Of a stretch of DNA of 42,677 nt, positions 22,209 through 31,391 are shown one piece after another. Position numbers and translations under genes: made by a program. Under the pieces are notes generated by a model. That model did no database searches. It was given only the letters and a program-made list of their open reading frames with translations, and was not told the origin of the DNA. Origin of the DNA: an uncultured Clostridia bacterium. Its GTDB lineage: Bacteria > Bacillota > Clostridia > Christensenellales > Borkfalkiaceae. The stretch spans positions 1-42,677 of the forward strand of contig CANQQD010000012.1 of NCBI GenBank assembly GCA_947625865.1. Direction: 5' to 3'. The first letter of the stretch is position 1; every line of letters starts with the position of its first letter.

Positions 22209-25200
22209 TTAAACGTTTGCAGCTGCCTCCGCAGGAGCCTTTGAGAACTCAAGCTTTGATATAGCAACATATTTATTGTCTTTGCCAGAAACAGTAACAT
22301 TAAATATAAGTTGATAATAACAATCAGTCCACTCCGAAACTGCATCGGGAGTTATTGTAATCTCTGTGTCTTTCTGGTACTCAATATTCTTTGTAGCAAT
22401 TGCAACTGCGCCGTCAGCCGTAGGGTCTGAGCTGTAAACCTTGAGGGTTACGCTGTTTATGGTAATGCTGCCGCTATCTGTAAGCTGAAGAGTTATCTTT
22501 GCTACGGTGCCGGTTATAGCCGTTTTACCGGTAAGTTTGCGGTCTACCGCTTCCGTCATGCTTTTGCCGCCGAAACGCCAAGGTTGTTGCTGAGAATTTC
22601 CTTCAACATTCCAGGTGACGCCGTTACATTTAACATCACAGTTATTGGCATAAACACTGTTTGTGCCTTTTTCTTGATCTCCGCTGTTCAATGAATAAAT
22701 CACGTTAGGGTCAGCGGCAGGGCGTTCAACTTTATCCCATTGGGTTGCTGTGGGATATACATTGGTACTCGATTTATCAACTTCCTTTGTGCCGTTATGA
22801 TCAATAAGATATCCCTTGATTATAAGCTGGTCGCCAACCAACAGAGGATTCTCCATGGGTTCGGGTTTTACAAGAACGTTCTCGTCCCAATTCAAATTAT
22901 AAACCAGCAAAGATTTATCTTTTGCAGTTTCTGCGGTATCGGCGATGTAAACGCTTGAAAGCCCGTATTTACCATTACTGGTTCCAAGTGCTCCTATATC
23001 AGTTACGTAACCTTTGATATAAAATTCTTTATCGGCTCCGCCGCTTTGATAGGTTTCACCACTTGACAAAATGTTAAGGATCTCGAATGCCTCGGCAACT
23101 GTAAGAGGATGTTCCGCGGTGCCATCGTTTGTAATCAAAGATCTGAGCGCAATTATTTTAATGGTTATATCTTTTGTTTCGACAGTTGCAGATCCCGAAG
23201 AAATTGTAACAGTAAGTTTAGCTTCTGCTTCCTCTGCGGGAGGAGCTGTAATAACCAACTTGCCATCGTTATCTATTGAAGCATAATCGGAAGTTTCCTT
23301 CATTGCCCAAGCAAGATTAACTTCATTGTTCGCTCCCTCGAACCACTTTGCGGGGAGAGTGTATGAGCCTGCTTCCGTATAGGACTTTTTGCTGAGGTCA
23401 ACAACGTCAACAGCTCCCATAATTTTCTCTTCGTCAGTCAAAGTACCGGCTTTGTTAGATTCAACAACGCAACCTGTATCAAATTCATATGTGCCGTTGT
23501 ATAATTTAAGCGTACCGGAAATAACTACTTCGTCGCCTGCGGCAATAGTTTTTATAATGCTATCACTACTATTATCTTTTGCACGGTAAGCCATTAACTT
23601 TTTATCGTTTACTTTAATTGTAAAAGTAATGTTATGATAGTTTGAAGCATAAGCCGTATCGATTCTTAAAACTTTACCTGTAAGTTTGTAGGAGCCTTTC
23701 AAAGAACCGTTTTCAGTTAAAGCAAATAACTTTGTAAGAATATCCTCAGTCGTATATTCATGCCCGCAAACACTGCACACGTTATTGACAATGGTGCAAT
23801 CTCCTGTAACGGTCGGTTCGGTGCAACCCTCGCCTGCACAGGTACCTGTGTGCTTCCAGGTTGTTGTATCCGTGGTATAACTGTAATCATGGGTGTGCGT
23901 ATCTTCACCGCCGCCGGGAGTCGTGCTGCCACCTTCTGCAAAAGTTACCGTGAAATTGAATACAAAGCCCCTCAGAGAAATAAAAATTTTAACAGTCTTG
24001 GAAGGAGCCGCCAAAACAAATTCAACGTCGCCGCCTGCGCCCGTTTCATTGTAAGGCAATGTTTTTGCTGTGGCGTCGTTTACAGAAATAGTGTTGCTAT
24101 TGTCAGGATACTGGCTTGATTTCTTAAACCAATCGTGGCAGTTAATTACTATTTTTGAAACATTTTCGCTAAACGTAAGAGTAAGCGTACCGTCATTACC
24201 CTCACCGCTTTTACCAAACTTTAATAAACCTGCAGTATTTTCATATGCGCCGCCTTGACCGTTACCGTTATATATATTTGTAGCCGAAACAGCAGTGAGC
24301 TTTGATGCACCAGCACTACAAGCACCTTTGATTGTATCCAAAGCGGTAGCTTCGGTTAAACCTGTGCCCTTTCCTGTTAAACCACTGAAGTCATACACCT
24401 CAGAGCCTGCAACAACTTCCGCCGCCTTTTTAATTGTAACGGTTACATCCTTTGTATCATTCTCAGTACCACACGTAGCCTTTACGGTAATGGTAATCGT
24501 TTTATCCGCGTCGGTGGGAAGCGAGGACACATGCAACTTGTTGTCAGAAACGGCATAAGTTGTGTCCGTAGTACTCCATTCAAATGTAACGTCTTTAACG
24601 GTAGATACGGGAAGTTCAACATCGTTGGCAGCAGTTACCGTCATTGTTGCATTAACTTTGGAAAGAGCTAACTCGATTTTTTGAGCGGGCGTTCTCTCTT
24701 CCTTTTCAAGATAATCGCAATAAATATCGCTATATGTATTATCAGATTTTTTGAAGCTTGCAAGTTCGGCATAAGGTGCACTGTCGTTTTTGCCTTGATA
24801 CCATTCAATATGACCGTGAAGCTTAATCTTTTTGCCGAGGGCGAGGTCGTCAAATGAAGTAAGATTTTCTTCGTCATATTCTATTCTGTATACGCAAAGC
24901 GAGTTGGTGTTGTTATATGTTTTATTTGCATCGTATTCATCTGCAATATAAACCCAGCCAACAGCAGTGGAACCAAATTGTGTGCCGTTACCACAATTAA
25001 CAATATAGCCTTCAACCCAAACTACGGTAGGAACTTCCTTACCTTTATCGGCATCACTATAATAATAGGTACCCGCAGTGCCCAAAGTGCTTGCAATTTC
25101 AATAACCTTGCTGGGCGAATAAGGATCGTCCAACGTGCCCGCTGCATCCTTGGGTTTGGCGGGAATGGTCTTGGTTACTTCCATCGACGCACTTGCGGAG

Positions 25201-25601
25201 TTGACCGTGACGGTTGCCTTGAGTTTATACGTGATGGGGTCATCACCCTTAACGATAGTTATGGTGGTCTGCTTGCTGGTTTCGTCCATCGTACCGATCT
25301 GGACATAATCGCTGATGTTGGTCACATCGGAAGAGGTTACCGTCCATACGATATCGTACATCGTGCCGTTAACCTTGGTCTGACCGAGAACCTTGTATGC
25401 GGAAGCGGTTTCGCCATCCTTAACAAGCGTCTTTAAGGAAGCGATCGCTGCGTCTGCAATCTCTTGATCGGTCTGTGTTCCACTGCCTTGTTGTCCGCCC
25501 TGTCCGGCGCCGCCGCCTTCACCGCCGCACGCGGCGAATCCGAAGCAAACGGCAAGCACCATTAAGATGGATAACAAACCAATTAGCCATTTTCTTTTCA
25601 T
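22209..25601 (-). CDS. Large surface lipoprotein with OB-fold-like and Ig-like repeats
   Basis: 1130 aa, probably membrane-anchored outside the cell. Lipobox FAAC (Cys25) and a Gly/Gln linker (26-42). Then alternating modules: degenerate bacterial Ig-like domains (about 45-150, 305-395, 770-850) and OB-fold-like modules starting GT(A/L)xxP(Y/L) with an ...V.GY(I/V)...VYIAD... core (about 155-300, 640-755, 860-975); a beta-rich DFSGLTGKGTGLTEA domain (about 396-555); a Cys/His-rich HTHDY...CSVCGHEY segment (about 565-625); and a C-terminal beta domain (about 985-1120). OB modules of this kind accompany secreted nucleases such as YhcR, so nucleic-acid binding is my inference. No catalytic motif is visible. 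AAAAGGAG precedes the ATG. Confidence 0.8.
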   Translation of the reverse strand: MKRKWLIGLLSILMVLAVCFGFAACGGEGGGAGQGGQQGSGTQTDQEIADAAIASLKTLVKDGETASAYKVLGQTKVNGTMYDIVWTVTSSDVTNISDYVQIGTMDETSKQTTITIVKGDDPITYKLKATVTVNSASASMEVTKTIPAKPKDAAGTLDDPYSPSKVIEIASTLGTAGTYYYSDADKGKEVPTVVWVEGYIVNCGNGTQFGSTAVGWVYIADEYDANKTYNNTNSLCVYRIEYDEENLTSFDDLALGKKIKLHGHIEWYQGKNDSAPYAELASFKKSDNTYSDIYCDYLEKEERTPAQKIELALSKVNATMTVTAANDVELPVSTVKDVTFEWSTTDTTYAVSDNKLHVSSLPTDADKTITITVKATCGTENDTKDVTVTIKKAAEVVAGSEVYDFSGLTGKGTGLTEATALDTIKGACSAGASKLTAVSATNIYNGNGQGGAYENTAGLLKFGKSGEGNDGTLTLTFSENVSKIVINCHDWFKKSSQYPDNSNTISVNDATAKTLPYNETGAGGDVEFVLAAPSKTVKIFISLRGFVFNFTVTFAEGGSTTPGGGEDTHTHDYSYTTDTTTWKHTGTCAGEGCTEPTVTGDCTIVNNVCSVCGHEYTTEDILTKLFALTENGSLKGSYKLTGKVLRIDTAYASNYHNITFTIKVNDKKLMAYRAKDNSSDSIIKTIAAGDEVVISGTLKLYNGTYEFDTGCVVESNKAGTLTDEEKIMGAVDVVDLSKKSYTEAGSYTLPAKWFEGANNEVNLAWAMKETSDYASIDNDGKLVITAPPAEEAEAKLTVTISSGSATVETKDITIKIIALRSLITNDGTAEHPLTVAEAFEILNILSSGETYQSGGADKEFYIKGYVTDIGALGTSNGKYGLSSVYIADTAETAKDKSLLVYNLNWDENVLVKPEPMENPLLVGDQLIIKGYLIDHNGTKEVDKSSTNVYPTATQWDKVERPAADPNVIYSLNSGDQEKGTNSVYANNCDVKCNGVTWNVEGNSQQQPWRFGGKSMTEAVDRKLTGKTAITGTVAKITLQLTDSGSITINSVTLKVYSSDPTADGAVAIATKNIEYQKDTEITITPDAVSEWTDCYYQLIFNVTVSGKDNKYVAISKLEFSKAPAEAAANV

Positions 25602-25656
25602 AACTTTCTCCTTTTAAAATATTTTTTATGTTTTTTACATAAAGCCGAATTTAATT

Positions 25657-25672
25657 GCCCGAACGTTCGGGC
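25657..25672 (-). other. Perfect 16-nt palindrome upstream of the large lipoprotein gene
   Basis: GCCCGAACGTTCGGGC in the 104-nt gap, followed on the minus strand by a second small hairpin (TTTATG/CATAAA). No T-run follows, so attenuation, RNA processing or a protein site are all possible. Confidence 0.5.
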
Positions 25673-25705
25673 GGGTTGGAATTGCCACACACATGGTGAG
25701 GTTTC

Positions 25706-27238
25706 TCAGTCAAGGATCTCAATGTAGTCAAGAAGGTGAACCTTGAGCTGGCATACGCCGTCGTATTGGTCGACAATACCTTTCGCATTGATGGTCTTAT
25801 ACAAGAACCGATCCTGCAAAACGAGCTCGCCATTCTCCTTTAAAACCGTTGTACGGACAACTGTTGTGACCGCATTGCCTTTGGAATCCGCCGCCACCTT
25901 GATCTTTTTGCCGTTTACGGTGACTTCAACACCGTTCTCGTCGAGCTGGTAGCATGTGAGAGAGATTGCGCCGGTATTTTCACCGCCGTTATTGGTGGTG
26001 TATGCCTCTTTGACGTAGAGGTTTTTCATGCTGATCGTCGTGTTCATTACGGCTTTGCCGTAATCAAGCGGGAACTTTTTGATATCGGGCGTTTCAACAC
26101 GGTTGCCGTCGGCGTCCTCGGTGATAACGGTTCTTTCGACGGTAGCCGTGATTTCCTTTGTCATGAAATCGACAACCTTTGTCTCGGCGAAAGCGGGAGA
26201 TTGATTTTTAATCTCGTTGCCGTCTTTATCCTTAATGACGTAGGTATTTTTAGGGTCGTCAGGATTGCGGGGGTCATAGCTGAGACCGCTGATCTGTGCG
26301 CCGAAAGTCCCGTCGTTGCCGGCGGTGCCGCAGAGGCTGACGCGGTTGCCGATCGTGAGGATCTTTCTTAAAAATGTGTCGAGGTTGTATCCGTAGTACA
26401 CAACAATGCCGAAATAGAGACCTGTTTCGGGGTCATACTCTTCAAGATAAATGTTGTTATCCATCTGAGTGGTGATAACGCCCTCGACGCGGACGACCTT
26501 TTGGGCATAATCGCCGATACAGCAACGGAGTTCCTTTAAAGAAATCTCGATAGGAGCGCCCTCATAAAAGTTAGGATCCTTTTCGTTTGAATAAACAATG
26601 AGCTTGTTTTCCTTTGCCTGCATGAGCGCGGGCAGAGCGTATTGTGTACCGTAGCGGTTGGTTTCGGTGTTCTGCGCGAAGCCATAGCCGTTTTGGAGAA
26701 GTTCAACGTTGAGGTTGCGATACTCGTCCCCCTCTTTCTTCTGATACCAAATCCAAAGGGTGTATCTCTCACCCGTGGAGTCTACATTCCAATTTGAATC
26801 GTCCGATTCAACTATTATGGAATGAACGTCGGTGAGCTTTTGGCGGGTGAAGTTGGAAGCGGTCTTGCCCCACTTCTCAACGTCGCCTGTCGATTCGGGC
26901 GTGTTGACGGCAAGATATCTCGCCTTGATATAGCCGTACGTCTTTGCAAAGGTGTCCTTGTTGGCGTTGTAATTGGTAAGTGTGGAATTTGTTACGGGAG
27001 TGAAGTGGGTCGTATCGCCGTCGATGAACTGGCGGACGGTAACTTCCTGCTTTACCGTTTCGCTGTTTAAATCGAGGTGAAGCTGGGAAACATAGTCAAC
27101 AAGGTTTGCCCCACCCTGCTCGCCGCCTTGCCCGGTGCCGCCGCCCTCGTTGGAGCCGCCGGCACACCCTGCCATAACGGGAATTACGAAGAGCGCAGCC
27201 AAAAGGAGTGAAACTAAAAATTTTACGTATTTTTTCAT
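25706..27238 (-). CDS. Surface lipoprotein nuclease, staphylococcal nuclease-like
   Basis: 510 aa from the ATG at 27238 (AGGGG 9 nt upstream). Lipobox MAGC (Cys25), Gly-rich linker to about 44, then an SNase domain (about 64-215): IDGDT (Asp75), ARYLAVNTPE (Arg107, Glu115) and GERYTLWIW (Arg158), equivalent to SNase Asp21, Arg35, Glu43 and Arg87; the Ca-ligand Asp40 is Asn, as in many relatives. LNVELLQNGYG is also typical. Residues about 235-330 form an OB-fold-like module (VVRVEGVITTQ...IYLEEYD); the last ~170 residues are unassigned. Expected to cut DNA or RNA at the cell surface. Directly follows the solute-binding protein gene. Confidence 0.88.
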   Translation of the reverse strand: MKKYVKFLVSLLLAALFVIPVMAGCAGGSNEGGGTGQGGEQGGANLVDYVSQLHLDLNSETVKQEVTVRQFIDGDTTHFTPVTNSTLTNYNANKDTFAKTYGYIKARYLAVNTPESTGDVEKWGKTASNFTRQKLTDVHSIIVESDDSNWNVDSTGERYTLWIWYQKKEGDEYRNLNVELLQNGYGFAQNTETNRYGTQYALPALMQAKENKLIVYSNEKDPNFYEGAPIEISLKELRCCIGDYAQKVVRVEGVITTQMDNNIYLEEYDPETGLYFGIVVYYGYNLDTFLRKILTIGNRVSLCGTAGNDGTFGAQISGLSYDPRNPDDPKNTYVIKDKDGNEIKNQSPAFAETKVVDFMTKEITATVERTVITEDADGNRVETPDIKKFPLDYGKAVMNTTISMKNLYVKEAYTTNNGGENTGAISLTCYQLDENGVEVTVNGKKIKVAADSKGNAVTTVVRTTVLKENGELVLQDRFLYKTINAKGIVDQYDGVCQLKVHLLDYIEILD

Positions 27239-27264
27239 AAAACCGAACCCCTGATTAGTGTTTG

Positions 27265-28794
27265 TCAGTTCTGCCTGCACTCTTCAAGCGTCTGTGCAAA
27301 GATCTTATCCAATTGATCGGGTGTGGAGAACACAGCCTGCAACAGCGTACCTACGTTTGAACGCGCTTCGGCGGAGCCAACGAATGCGGGAGATGTAAAG
27401 TACGCGTTCTCTTGTTCCATGCAGACCTTTGCGGAAAGCGCCGTGATGTTGCCGGGCTGTTCTGCTTCTTCATAATTCTTCGCAAAGATCGGATCCTCTA
27501 ACATCGTTTGGAGGTTGAGAACGGGAACGTAACCGGAAGTTCTGGAAAAGTCTGCCTGGAAACCGACATTCGTGATAAGATATTTGACGAAAAGCCAGCT
27601 TGCAAGGACTTCCTGAGGGTTACTATCTTTGAAGATACAAACGGAAGGTCCCTGCGAGATAACCTTGGGTTTATAGTTGGCATCGTAATCGGCTTCCGCT
27701 GAATCCTCGGGTTTGTAGTGTTTCAACTGGGGAATAGGCGCGATACCGACGGTAAACTCATACTCACCCTGAACCTGATCTGATTGCTGATAGGAAGCGC
27801 CCGCAGTGGATCCAATGCACATATAGGATGTCTGAGCAGTGAAACGGTCGGATGTGTAGGTGTTATTGTTGAGCATCTGCGTCGTAACGTAACCACTTTT
27901 ATACCACTGAGCAAATCGAGCTACGAAACCGCGGTTGGTTTCGTTATCGAATATGTAGTGGTCGCCCGTCGCCGAAGTATAGCCGGATCCATACTGTTCA
28001 CACATGGTGATAAACCAGTTTGCCTCGGAGTCATAGCCGAGCGGAATGCAGTCCGGATCGAGATCTGTTTTGATCTTGCGGCAGACTTCTTCCATCTCGT
28101 CCCATGTTTCGGGAACCTCAAGCCCCTTGGTCTCGAAGAAAGTCTTATTGTAGAAGAGCACTTCGGTAGACTTAGAGAAAGGCATGGTGTACATTTTGCC
28201 ATCGGCAAATTCTCTGCCCTCATTATAGTAACCGGGGATAAACTTGTCGACCTGCTCCTGCGTAAGCCCAAGCTTTTCGGTCGACCCGTCTTGACGAGTT
28301 ACTGTCATATCGGCATACTCGCCGCCGGGAAGGAAGTCGTCAAGCGTGAGCACCGCACCCGAAGTATTGTACCCGGCAACGTGGTCGGAATAGCAATAGG
28401 CTACGTTGGGCTGCGTGTCCGCAATGATCTGGTTGGAGATCATACTGTAGAGTTCGTCGTATTTGCTTGAATCTCTGACGGCGTCCACATTGTCGACGGT
28501 AATGTTGGGGTAGATTGCTTGAAATTGATCCACATACTTTCTGAGGACTCCCCTCAAATTCTGCCCCATGGTGTGGGAGAAACTGATGGTGACGGGTTTT
28601 GACGTATCAAAACCGCCCTCGGGCATCACAAATTCTGACGCACCCGAATTGCCGCCGCCCTGAAGTCCGCCGAGACCGCCGCTTCCGCCGTTACCACCGC
28701 CGCCGTTGCCACCATTGTTGCACGCGGTCAAGGACAATGCCATTGTGCAGGCAAGGACGCCCGCCATAATTAGTGTGCCGATTTTTTTCTTCAT
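27265..28794 (-). CDS. ABC transporter extracellular solute-binding lipoprotein (CUT1-like)
   Basis: 509 aa. Lipobox LTAC (Cys25), long Gly/Asn linker (26-50), then a family-1 solute-binding fold (VTISFSHTMGQNLRGVLRKYVDQFQAIYPNI), with MPFSKSTEVLFYNKTFF and GLEVPETWDEMEEVCRKI typical of sugar binders, and a SYMCIGSTAGASY hinge. Such proteins usually bind oligosaccharides or polyols; its genomic setting suggests the ligand could be a DNA breakdown product. AAGGAG before the ATG. Downstream of its two permease genes. Confidence 0.9.
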   Translation of the reverse strand: MKKKIGTLIMAGVLACTMALSLTACNNGGNGGGGNGGSGGLGGLQGGGNSGASEFVMPEGGFDTSKPVTISFSHTMGQNLRGVLRKYVDQFQAIYPNITVDNVDAVRDSSKYDELYSMISNQIIADTQPNVAYCYSDHVAGYNTSGAVLTLDDFLPGGEYADMTVTRQDGSTEKLGLTQEQVDKFIPGYYNEGREFADGKMYTMPFSKSTEVLFYNKTFFETKGLEVPETWDEMEEVCRKIKTDLDPDCIPLGYDSEANWFITMCEQYGSGYTSATGDHYIFDNETNRGFVARFAQWYKSGYVTTQMLNNNTYTSDRFTAQTSYMCIGSTAGASYQQSDQVQGEYEFTVGIAPIPQLKHYKPEDSAEADYDANYKPKVISQGPSVCIFKDSNPQEVLASWLFVKYLITNVGFQADFSRTSGYVPVLNLQTMLEDPIFAKNYEEAEQPGNITALSAKVCMEQENAYFTSPAFVGSAEARSNVGTLLQAVFSTPDQLDKIFAQTLEECRQN

Positions 28795-28823
28795 GTTTGA
28801 CTCCTTCTATTTGATTTTTTTGA

Positions 28824-29885
28824 TTAACCTTTGATACCGCTTCTCGATACTCCGCGCATTATGTACTTGCGGAAGAATATGAACAGAATGAGAAGCGGGA
28901 TAGTCACGATAACGACTGCAGCCATCTGTGCGGGCATGTTGGTCTTCTGCAAGATTTCGTCGAAGAATGCTTCGCCGCGAAGACCGACCGTGATGAGCCT
29001 GTGTGCTACGTCGTTTGCGACGAGCTTGGGCCACATGTAGGCGTTCCACGCGCCCATCATCTTAAGAAGCGTGATGGAAATGAGCGTGGGCGCGGAAAGC
29101 GGGATCATCACTTTCCACAGATATTTAAGATCGCTTGTCCCATCTACCTTGGCGGCAAGATACAACTCGTTGGGAATCTGCATAAAGTTCTGCCGCAAGA
29201 GATAGATATAGAACACGCTGACAAGAGACGTAATGATTAAGACTGTGTATGTGTTCAGAAGGTTCCAATTGGCGACCGTAACATAGTTCGTGACAGTGAA
29301 CAACTCGCCGGGAATCATCATCGTTGCAAGTAACAGTGCAAACACGATGTTCTTACCCTTGAAATTGAGCCTTGCAAAGGCATATGCCGAGAGAATTGTA
29401 ATGATAAGAGAAAGTATCGTGGAGACGACTCCGACGATGACAGTGTTGAGGAACAGCCTGCCGAGGTTGAGCCCTACGCTCTGGAATAGCTCTCTTCCAA
29501 AATCCGCGCTCGTAAGTCCACATTCGGAACAGACGGTGGGCGCGATTGGATTGTAGAAAATATGCCCACAGTTATTGCATGTAAATGATCTGAACGCATA
29601 GGAATAGTTCGACCACTGAAATTCATTGGGCCAGAATGTGGGAACAGTAGCCTCATACTCTTTCACTGTCTTTAATGACGAGATAAGCATCCAATAGAAA
29701 GGAAAGAGCACAATGACCGCCATAATGGTGAGGAAAGCGTAGAGCGCGATCTGCACAAGAATCTTCCATATCTTCTGTTTCTTGGAGATATTTTGAATCT
29801 TACTCCCTCCGCCCTGAGTTTTGGGAGAACTTACTGCGTCGGCTTCAACAGCAACAAATTCTGATTGATTCAATTCTTCCGCCAT
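28824..29885 (-). CDS. ABC transporter permease, MalG-like, with zinc-ribbon-like insertion
   Basis: 353 aa, six predicted transmembrane helices after a 35-residue charged N terminus; EAA loop ELYLAAKVDGTSDLKYLWKVMIPL at about 235-258 contacts the ATPase. Between helix 1 (about 43-68) and helix 2 (about 143-165), in the loop normally outside the cell, lies CNNC (103-106) and CSEC (119-122), spaced CX2C-X12-CX2C, a zinc-ribbon arrangement not usual in MalG-type permeases. The preceding ...EFQWSNYSYAF is standard for the family. Partner of the adjacent MalF-like permease. Confidence 0.92.
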   Translation of the reverse strand: MAEELNQSEFVAVEADAVSSPKTQGGGSKIQNISKKQKIWKILVQIALYAFLTIMAVIVLFPFYWMLISSLKTVKEYEATVPTFWPNEFQWSNYSYAFRSFTCNNCGHIFYNPIAPTVCSECGLTSADFGRELFQSVGLNLGRLFLNTVIVGVVSTILSLIITILSAYAFARLNFKGKNIVFALLLATMMIPGELFTVTNYVTVANWNLLNTYTVLIITSLVSVFYIYLLRQNFMQIPNELYLAAKVDGTSDLKYLWKVMIPLSAPTLISITLLKMMGAWNAYMWPKLVANDVAHRLITVGLRGEAFFDEILQKTNMPAQMAAVVIVTIPLLILFIFFRKYIMRGVSRSGIKG

Positions 29886-29897
29886 AGTTTCCCTCCA

Positions 29898-31391
29898 TTA
29901 GTAATGTACTTTCTTTTTGCTTACATATAAGTTTATCATAGTGACAATGAATATGATCGCAAAGAGAATAAGCGCTGCGGCGCTTGCGCGCCCTTGATTG
30001 TTGGCAATTCTGTCGTAAATGTATCCAACCATAGTATTGAGCGGTTTTCCGAAGGATCCCGGAGGTCCCATCAAATCGGCCGTACCAAAGATACCCACGA
30101 CGCTGTTATATTCTTTGAACCCGCCGATAAAGCCAGTGATGACAACGTAAGCGATCATCGGGGAAAGGAGCGGCACGGTTATGCGCCAGAATACGCGCCA
30201 GCGTGACGCGCCGTCAACCTTTGCTGCGTCATAATACTGTTTATTTACGCCCTGTAACCCGCCGAGAAGGACAAGGATCTTGAAAGGCAATGCATTCCAA
30301 ATAATATAGACGCATAACACGAACATGTTGGCGAATTTCGACGAGGATTCGTTGACCCAGTTCACCCTCGTCCCGCCAAACGCCTCGATAATGGTATTGA
30401 TAACGCCTACGGAAGTCGGTTCCGTTGTCGGGCTGTAACCGATCATCTGGAACATTGCCATAAAGACCATGCCGATGGCGATGGTATTGGTGACATAAGG
30501 CAAGAAAAATATGGTCTGGAAGATACGTCTGAGCGGCTTGATAGAGTTGAGCGCTACTGCGATGATAAGCGCAAGCATGGTGGAAACGGGCACCGTGATG
30601 ACTGTCAAAAGGACAGTGTTGAGAAGGCAATTCCAGAATCCGCTGTATTGGACGACGTTCTTGAAATTGTTGAAATTCACGGCAAAATGAGCAGTCTCGG
30701 GATTTTTAGCAGCCAGGACGCTGTAATCCTCAAGTATAGAAATCCTGAACGTATTTATGATGGGCCAAACGGTAAAGATTGTGAGAAGGATGATTGCGGG
30801 AAGCAAATAGACCCAACCTTTCCATCTTCCCCACGTCGTTTTCCAGAGTGCCCTTTGGTTGTTGTCTGCAATCCATACGGAGTGAATGACCGCTTCACCA
30901 ACCGCAGCGAGCAGAAAAATGGCGCCGAACACGACGGCAAGAATGGAGAACGCGCCGGGCTGATAGACAACTCCCTGACTCCCACTCATCGAACCAAGCC
31001 ATGCGATTTGCCCTGATCCCGTTGCAACCGCCGAGAAAGAAGTTGCGATTGCGACAATGTCAAAGGCGAGGGAATTACGATACTTCTTCAATGCGACTCC
31101 CAAAACGCCAGCGATGACGGAGACGGAAGCTATGGCGAGCATCACAATGACGGGCATCTTGAGCCCCTCCATCCAATTTCCACCGAGCGCACCATAGCCT
31201 GTGAGCGTGTCGCCGCCGACCTTGACCACGTTCCCAATAGGAGCGAGGAAAAGCACGACGCCTAAAAGGCACAGAATGGCCGTCGGAATCCACGCGATGA
31301 GAGCGGAATGCCTGCGGAAGAAATCCGTCCGCCGAGCCTTCTTCTCCGCGGAATCGTTCTGCTCTACGGCTTCATTCATTTCATCTGTCAT
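29898..31391 (-). CDS. ABC transporter permease, MalF-like, with extra N-terminal membrane domain
   Basis: 497 aa. The C-terminal ~300 residues are a CUT1 permease (GWVYLLPAIILLTIFTVWPIINTFRIS; EAA loop YYDAAKVDGASRWRVFWRITVPLL at about 395-418). The first ~185 residues carry about four additional hydrophobic helices (near 33-52, 80-102, 110-125, 145-168), more than the one or two extra of ordinary MalF relatives. ATG overlaps the ATPase stop by 4 nt. Confidence 0.92.
   Translation of the reverse strand: MTDEMNEAVEQNDSAEKKARRTDFFRRHSALIAWIPTAILCLLGVVLFLAPIGNVVKVGGDTLTGYGALGGNWMEGLKMPVIVMLAIASVSVIAGVLGVALKKYRNSLAFDIVAIATSFSAVATGSGQIAWLGSMSGSQGVVYQPGAFSILAVVFGAIFLLAAVGEAVIHSVWIADNNQRALWKTTWGRWKGWVYLLPAIILLTIFTVWPIINTFRISILEDYSVLAAKNPETAHFAVNFNNFKNVVQYSGFWNCLLNTVLLTVITVPVSTMLALIIAVALNSIKPLRRIFQTIFFLPYVTNTIAIGMVFMAMFQMIGYSPTTEPTSVGVINTIIEAFGGTRVNWVNESSSKFANMFVLCVYIIWNALPFKILVLLGGLQGVNKQYYDAAKVDGASRWRVFWRITVPLLSPMIAYVVITGFIGGFKEYNSVVGIFGTADLMGPPGSFGKPLNTMVGYIYDRIANNQGRASAAALILFAIIFIVTMINLYVSKKKVHY

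Noticed and set aside
23717-23941. Cys/His-rich part of the 1130-aa lipoprotein as a separate zinc-finger gene
   Set aside because: It is in frame within the long lipoprotein, with no independent start signals.
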